Positions 5,257-6,955 of a stretch of DNA of 6,955 nt are shown piece after piece; the stretch's first letter is position 1; each line of letters starts with the position of its first letter. The DNA comes from Nitrososphaerales archaeon TH526 (GTDB lineage Archaea > Thermoproteota > Nitrososphaeria > Nitrososphaerales > Nitrososphaeraceae), in contig JAATVR010000478.1 in assembly GCA_014523665.1 (NCBI GenBank), forward strand, positions 1 through 6,955, read 5' to 3'. The notes beneath the pieces are model-generated. The model was not told the origin of the DNA. It searched no databases and saw nothing but the letters and a program-made list of their open reading frames with translations. The position numbers were made by a program, and so were the translations under genes.

Positions 5257-5481
5257 TCACTTAACACGATAACTTGTTCCGTTTTTCTTCAGATCGGGCA
5301 GTGCATTGATTAATTCATTCAGATATTCACGGCCGCTAGGAACTTCAAGAGTGTGTTGAGTGTAGTTGTCAGCATTAATATAAGCTAGGATAGGAGTCAC
5401 ATCACCTGATTCCAAACTCCCTAAAACTGCTACTGCTATTGCCTTTTGTCTATTATCACTCAGGATATTCTCTACAATATA
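5257..5481 (-). pseudogene. Truncated SnoaL/NTF2-like protein remnant
   Basis: The minus strand is open for 74 codons and contains the N-terminal half of a SnoaL-like (NTF2 superfamily) domain: NRQKAIAVAVLGSLESGDVT, then PILAYINADNYTQHTLEVPS, then GREYLNELINALPDL, ending KKNGTSYRVK before TGA. The helix-one/SLESGD, YINADNYTQH and GREYL elements match the family. Members are usually about 120-150 residues and continue with strands carrying a DGDYVF-type segment, which is absent. There is also no start: an in-frame TAG lies directly upstream (5482) and no ATG, GTG or TTG precedes the domain. An ATG at about 5513 in another frame (MERLVIII) would need a frameshift. Both ends are therefore damaged. 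After the stop, another frame reads SDVASSGSGG. It lies about 120 bp downstream of the dehydrogenase on the same strand. SnoaL-like proteins act on small molecules; this copy is probably non-functional. Confidence 0.62.
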
Positions 5482-5604
5482 CTATTATATAATAATGACT
5501 AATCTTTCCATCTCTAAGAAGCAAATTATATAGATTTGTATTTAATCCCCTAATGCTGTACTTTTGCCCATAAGCTAAGTGTTTATTTCACCAGCTGGTA
5601 ACCT

Positions 5605-6462
5605 TTAGAAACCTTTTTGTTCTAATAGACTTTCTTTGATCCATACTTCCAATTCAGAATCAGAACTGTTCTTTCTTCTTTCCTTAATGGCAATAGCATC
5701 GTTACCTACTAGATACCTGGTATTAGGTTTCTCTGATTTGATTGCACTTAAAATTACTTCTGCTACTTGATTTGGGGAAGAAGAGCTGGCCTCCTTAAAT
5801 CTTTCTTTCACTCCTGCAGACATCTTTTTAGAAAATTCTGCATATGGCGAATCTGGATTCATTGCCTTTTGAGCTTGTTTTGCGTTATCCAGATAATTGG
5901 TTTTTACTGCACCTGGCTCAATTAATATAACCTTTATGCCAAAGCCTTCCAATTCATACTTCATGGACTCAGAAAATCCTTCTAATGCAAATTTGCTACC
6001 AACATAAGCGGAATTAAGAGGAACACCTATTAAACCTCCAATAGAGCTTACATTTACTATCGTTCCACTTCTTTGTTTTCTCATTATAGGTAATACCGCT
6101 TTCATTACTCTGACTGCACCGAAAAAGTTAGTCTCAAACTGTGCTCTTATCTCATCCATCGAAAGCTCCTCGACTGCTCCGTGGTGTTCATATCCTGCAT
6201 TATTAACTAATACATCAATTCTTTGGTGTCTGTTACCTATTATATCAATGGTATTTGCAACTGATTTATCATTTGTTACATCTAGTTCTAACACCTCTAG
6301 CGGCAGATTCTCATTTTTGGCAATCTCTTTAATTCTTGTGGATTTGTTAAGGTTACGCATAGTTGCGTAAGTAAAAAACCCATTTTTTGCAAGCAGCAAA
6401 GATGTTTCAAATCCGTTACCAGTAGAGCTGCCTGTAACAATTGCCACGCTTTCTCTTTGCAT
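5605..6462 (-). CDS. Short-chain dehydrogenase/reductase (classical SDR)
   Basis: The 285-residue protein is an NAD(P)-dependent oxidoreductase. All classical SDR marks are present: the cofactor loop TGSSTGNG (residues 10-17), D61 after strand three, NNAG (87-90), and the catalytic tetrad N112, S140, Y153 and K157 in the YxxxK arrangement. PG at 183-184 follows strand six. R36 after strand two suggests preference for NADP(H). Length is at the upper end of the classical family, with a longer substrate-binding and C-terminal region (KQAQKAMNPDSPYAEF onward). The likely reaction is alcohol/ketone interconversion on an unknown substrate. ATG 6462 is preferred to the TTG five codons upstream because the TATA box at 6484-6491 puts transcription at about 6459-6462. 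The frame is intact. A transposase ends just upstream and a broken SnoaL-like gene lies downstream on the same strand. Confidence 0.92.
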   Translation of the reverse strand: MQRESVAIVTGSSTGNGFETSLLLAKNGFFTYATMRNLNKSTRIKEIAKNENLPLEVLELDVTNDKSVANTIDIIGNRHQRIDVLVNNAGYEHHGAVEELSMDEIRAQFETNFFGAVRVMKAVLPIMRKQRSGTIVNVSSIGGLIGVPLNSAYVGSKFALEGFSESMKYELEGFGIKVILIEPGAVKTNYLDNAKQAQKAMNPDSPYAEFSKKMSAGVKERFKEASSSSPNQVAEVILSAIKSEKPNTRYLVGNDAIAIKERRKNSSDSELEVWIKESLLEQKGF

Positions 6463-6483
6463 GTTATTAACAATCAAAATAAA

Positions 6484-6491
6484 TTATATAA
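6484..6491 (-). promoter_or_regulatory. TATA box for the SDR gene
   Basis: The minus strand reads ttatataa, a strong archaeal TATA element about 25-32 nt before ATG 6462. It lies only about 20 bp from the transposase stop codon, so the insertion sequence end nearly abuts, or contributes to, this promoter. Confidence 0.55.
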
Positions 6492-6509
6492 ATGCAATGG
6501 GCATATTGG

Positions 6510-6955
6510 CTATGTAGAAAACATCATTAATATTATTAGGTTAGTTAGCATATGCATGTTGTAGGTTGTGCATCTGAATGATAGTTCCCTATTCTGTGTT
6601 CTGATCGATCTAGACATAAGATGCTCTCCAAATAGTCGTTTTATGATCGAGACAATGGTCTCATCCTTGTTTCGTTGATTGTACAGTAATTTGGAATAGC
6701 TATGTTTCATCTGCTTTCTATACCTACCATGTGTTCTCCATATCGGTACATGTTCATAGCGAGCTGGGATTACACTTAATGCATGCAAGCCATCCCTTAC
6801 TAAAAGATGATTATCCTCACTATCATATCCCTTTTCAGCTGTTACCACAGATAATGGTAGAATTTCAGCTATTTTTGCTATGATTGGCTTGAAATCTATG
6901 TTGTCATGTCTTGTTGGAACCCGTCTTATTTTGATCGAACATATGATTTGTTGTA
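6510..6955 (-). CDS. IS4/IS5-type DDE transposase, C-terminal part
   Basis: The frame is open from the right edge (first full codon at 6953) to TAG 6510, giving 147 residues; the N-terminus is outside the window. It opens with VPTRHDNIDFKPIIAKIAEI, which resembles the lead-in to the second catalytic strand. Then come VVTAEKGYDSEDNH, a linker (PARYEHVPIWRTHGRYRKQM) and YNQRNKDETIVSIIK. The last piece fits the IS4-type Y(2)R(3)E(6)K signature exactly (Y, R, catalytic E, K). The family usually has Asp in the ADxGYD motif; here the corresponding position is Glu (TAEKGYD), which may impair catalysis. A shorter start at GTG 6848 would cut through the domain and is not the true start. It catalyses cut-and-paste transposition if intact. 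Confidence 0.85.
   Translation of the reverse strand, partial: QQIICSIKIRRVPTRHDNIDFKPIIAKIAEILPLSVVTAEKGYDSEDNHLLVRDGLHALSVIPARYEHVPIWRTHGRYRKQMKHSYSKLLYNQRNKDETIVSIIKRLFGEHLMSRSIRTQNRELSFRCTTYNMHMLTNLIILMMFST
6510..6955 (-). mobile_element. Insertion sequence, right part cut by window edge
   Basis: The transposase implies an IS4/IS5-like element entering from the right edge. Its inner end must lie between the transposase stop (6510) and the SDR gene. I could not fix the terminal inverted repeat because the partner end is outside the window; gccaatatgccc just after the stop is a candidate end. Confidence 0.6.

Noticed and set aside
1..6955. CRISPR array or defence island.
   Set aside because: No evenly spaced palindromic repeats, no cas-like genes and no toxin-antitoxin or nuclease motifs were seen; the repeats present are tandem or AT-rich.

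Overview
The window is AT-rich and reads as archaeal. At least five protein-coding starts have a TATA-like box whose 5' edge lies about 30 nt upstream, so that transcription would begin at or within a few bases of the start codon. No convincing Shine-Dalgarno sites precede them. Leaderless genes, a secreted protein with repeated Asn-Met-Thr sequons, a short SHOCT protein, a zinc-ribbon mini-protein and an IS4/IS5-type transposase fragment suggest a Nitrososphaeria (Thaumarchaeota) genome, perhaps a soil ammonia oxidiser. That placement is inference; no marker gene is present. Coding density is low, and the gaps hold gene remnants and repeats, as in an accessory region.

Layout. 1-138 (-): start of a membrane protein running off the left edge. 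162-471 (+): frameshifted remnant of a gene. 558-686 (+): possible tiny hydrophobic peptide. 834-1112 (+): secreted sequon-rich protein, followed by a hairpin and T-tract. 1276-1461 (+): 61-residue single-pass membrane protein. 1462-2025: mostly non-coding, with a start-less membrane micro-frame. 2026-2322 (-): SHOCT-domain protein. 2622-2876: weak ORF with a competing ORF on the other strand. 3015-3251 (-): zinc-ribbon protein. About 3384-3707 (+): gene-free segment rich in stem-loops, a candidate structured RNA. 3701-4465 (-): SAM-dependent methyltransferase. 4616-4698: two copies of a 42-bp repeat, open on both strands. 4820-5065 (+): two-pass membrane protein. 5257-5481 (-): truncated SnoaL/NTF2-like remnant. 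5605-6462 (-): intact short-chain dehydrogenase. 6510-6955 (-): C-terminal half of a transposase cut by the right edge.

There is no long operon; most genes have their own promoter. The only suggestive functional pairing is the dehydrogenase with the broken SnoaL-like gene just downstream on the same strand, which may be the remains of a small-molecule catabolic or detoxification pair. The insertion sequence ends almost at the dehydrogenase promoter. I do not see a defence system, CRISPR array, tRNA or convincing rRNA. The best candidate for something undescribed is the structured segment upstream of the zinc-ribbon gene and downstream of the methyltransferase gene.
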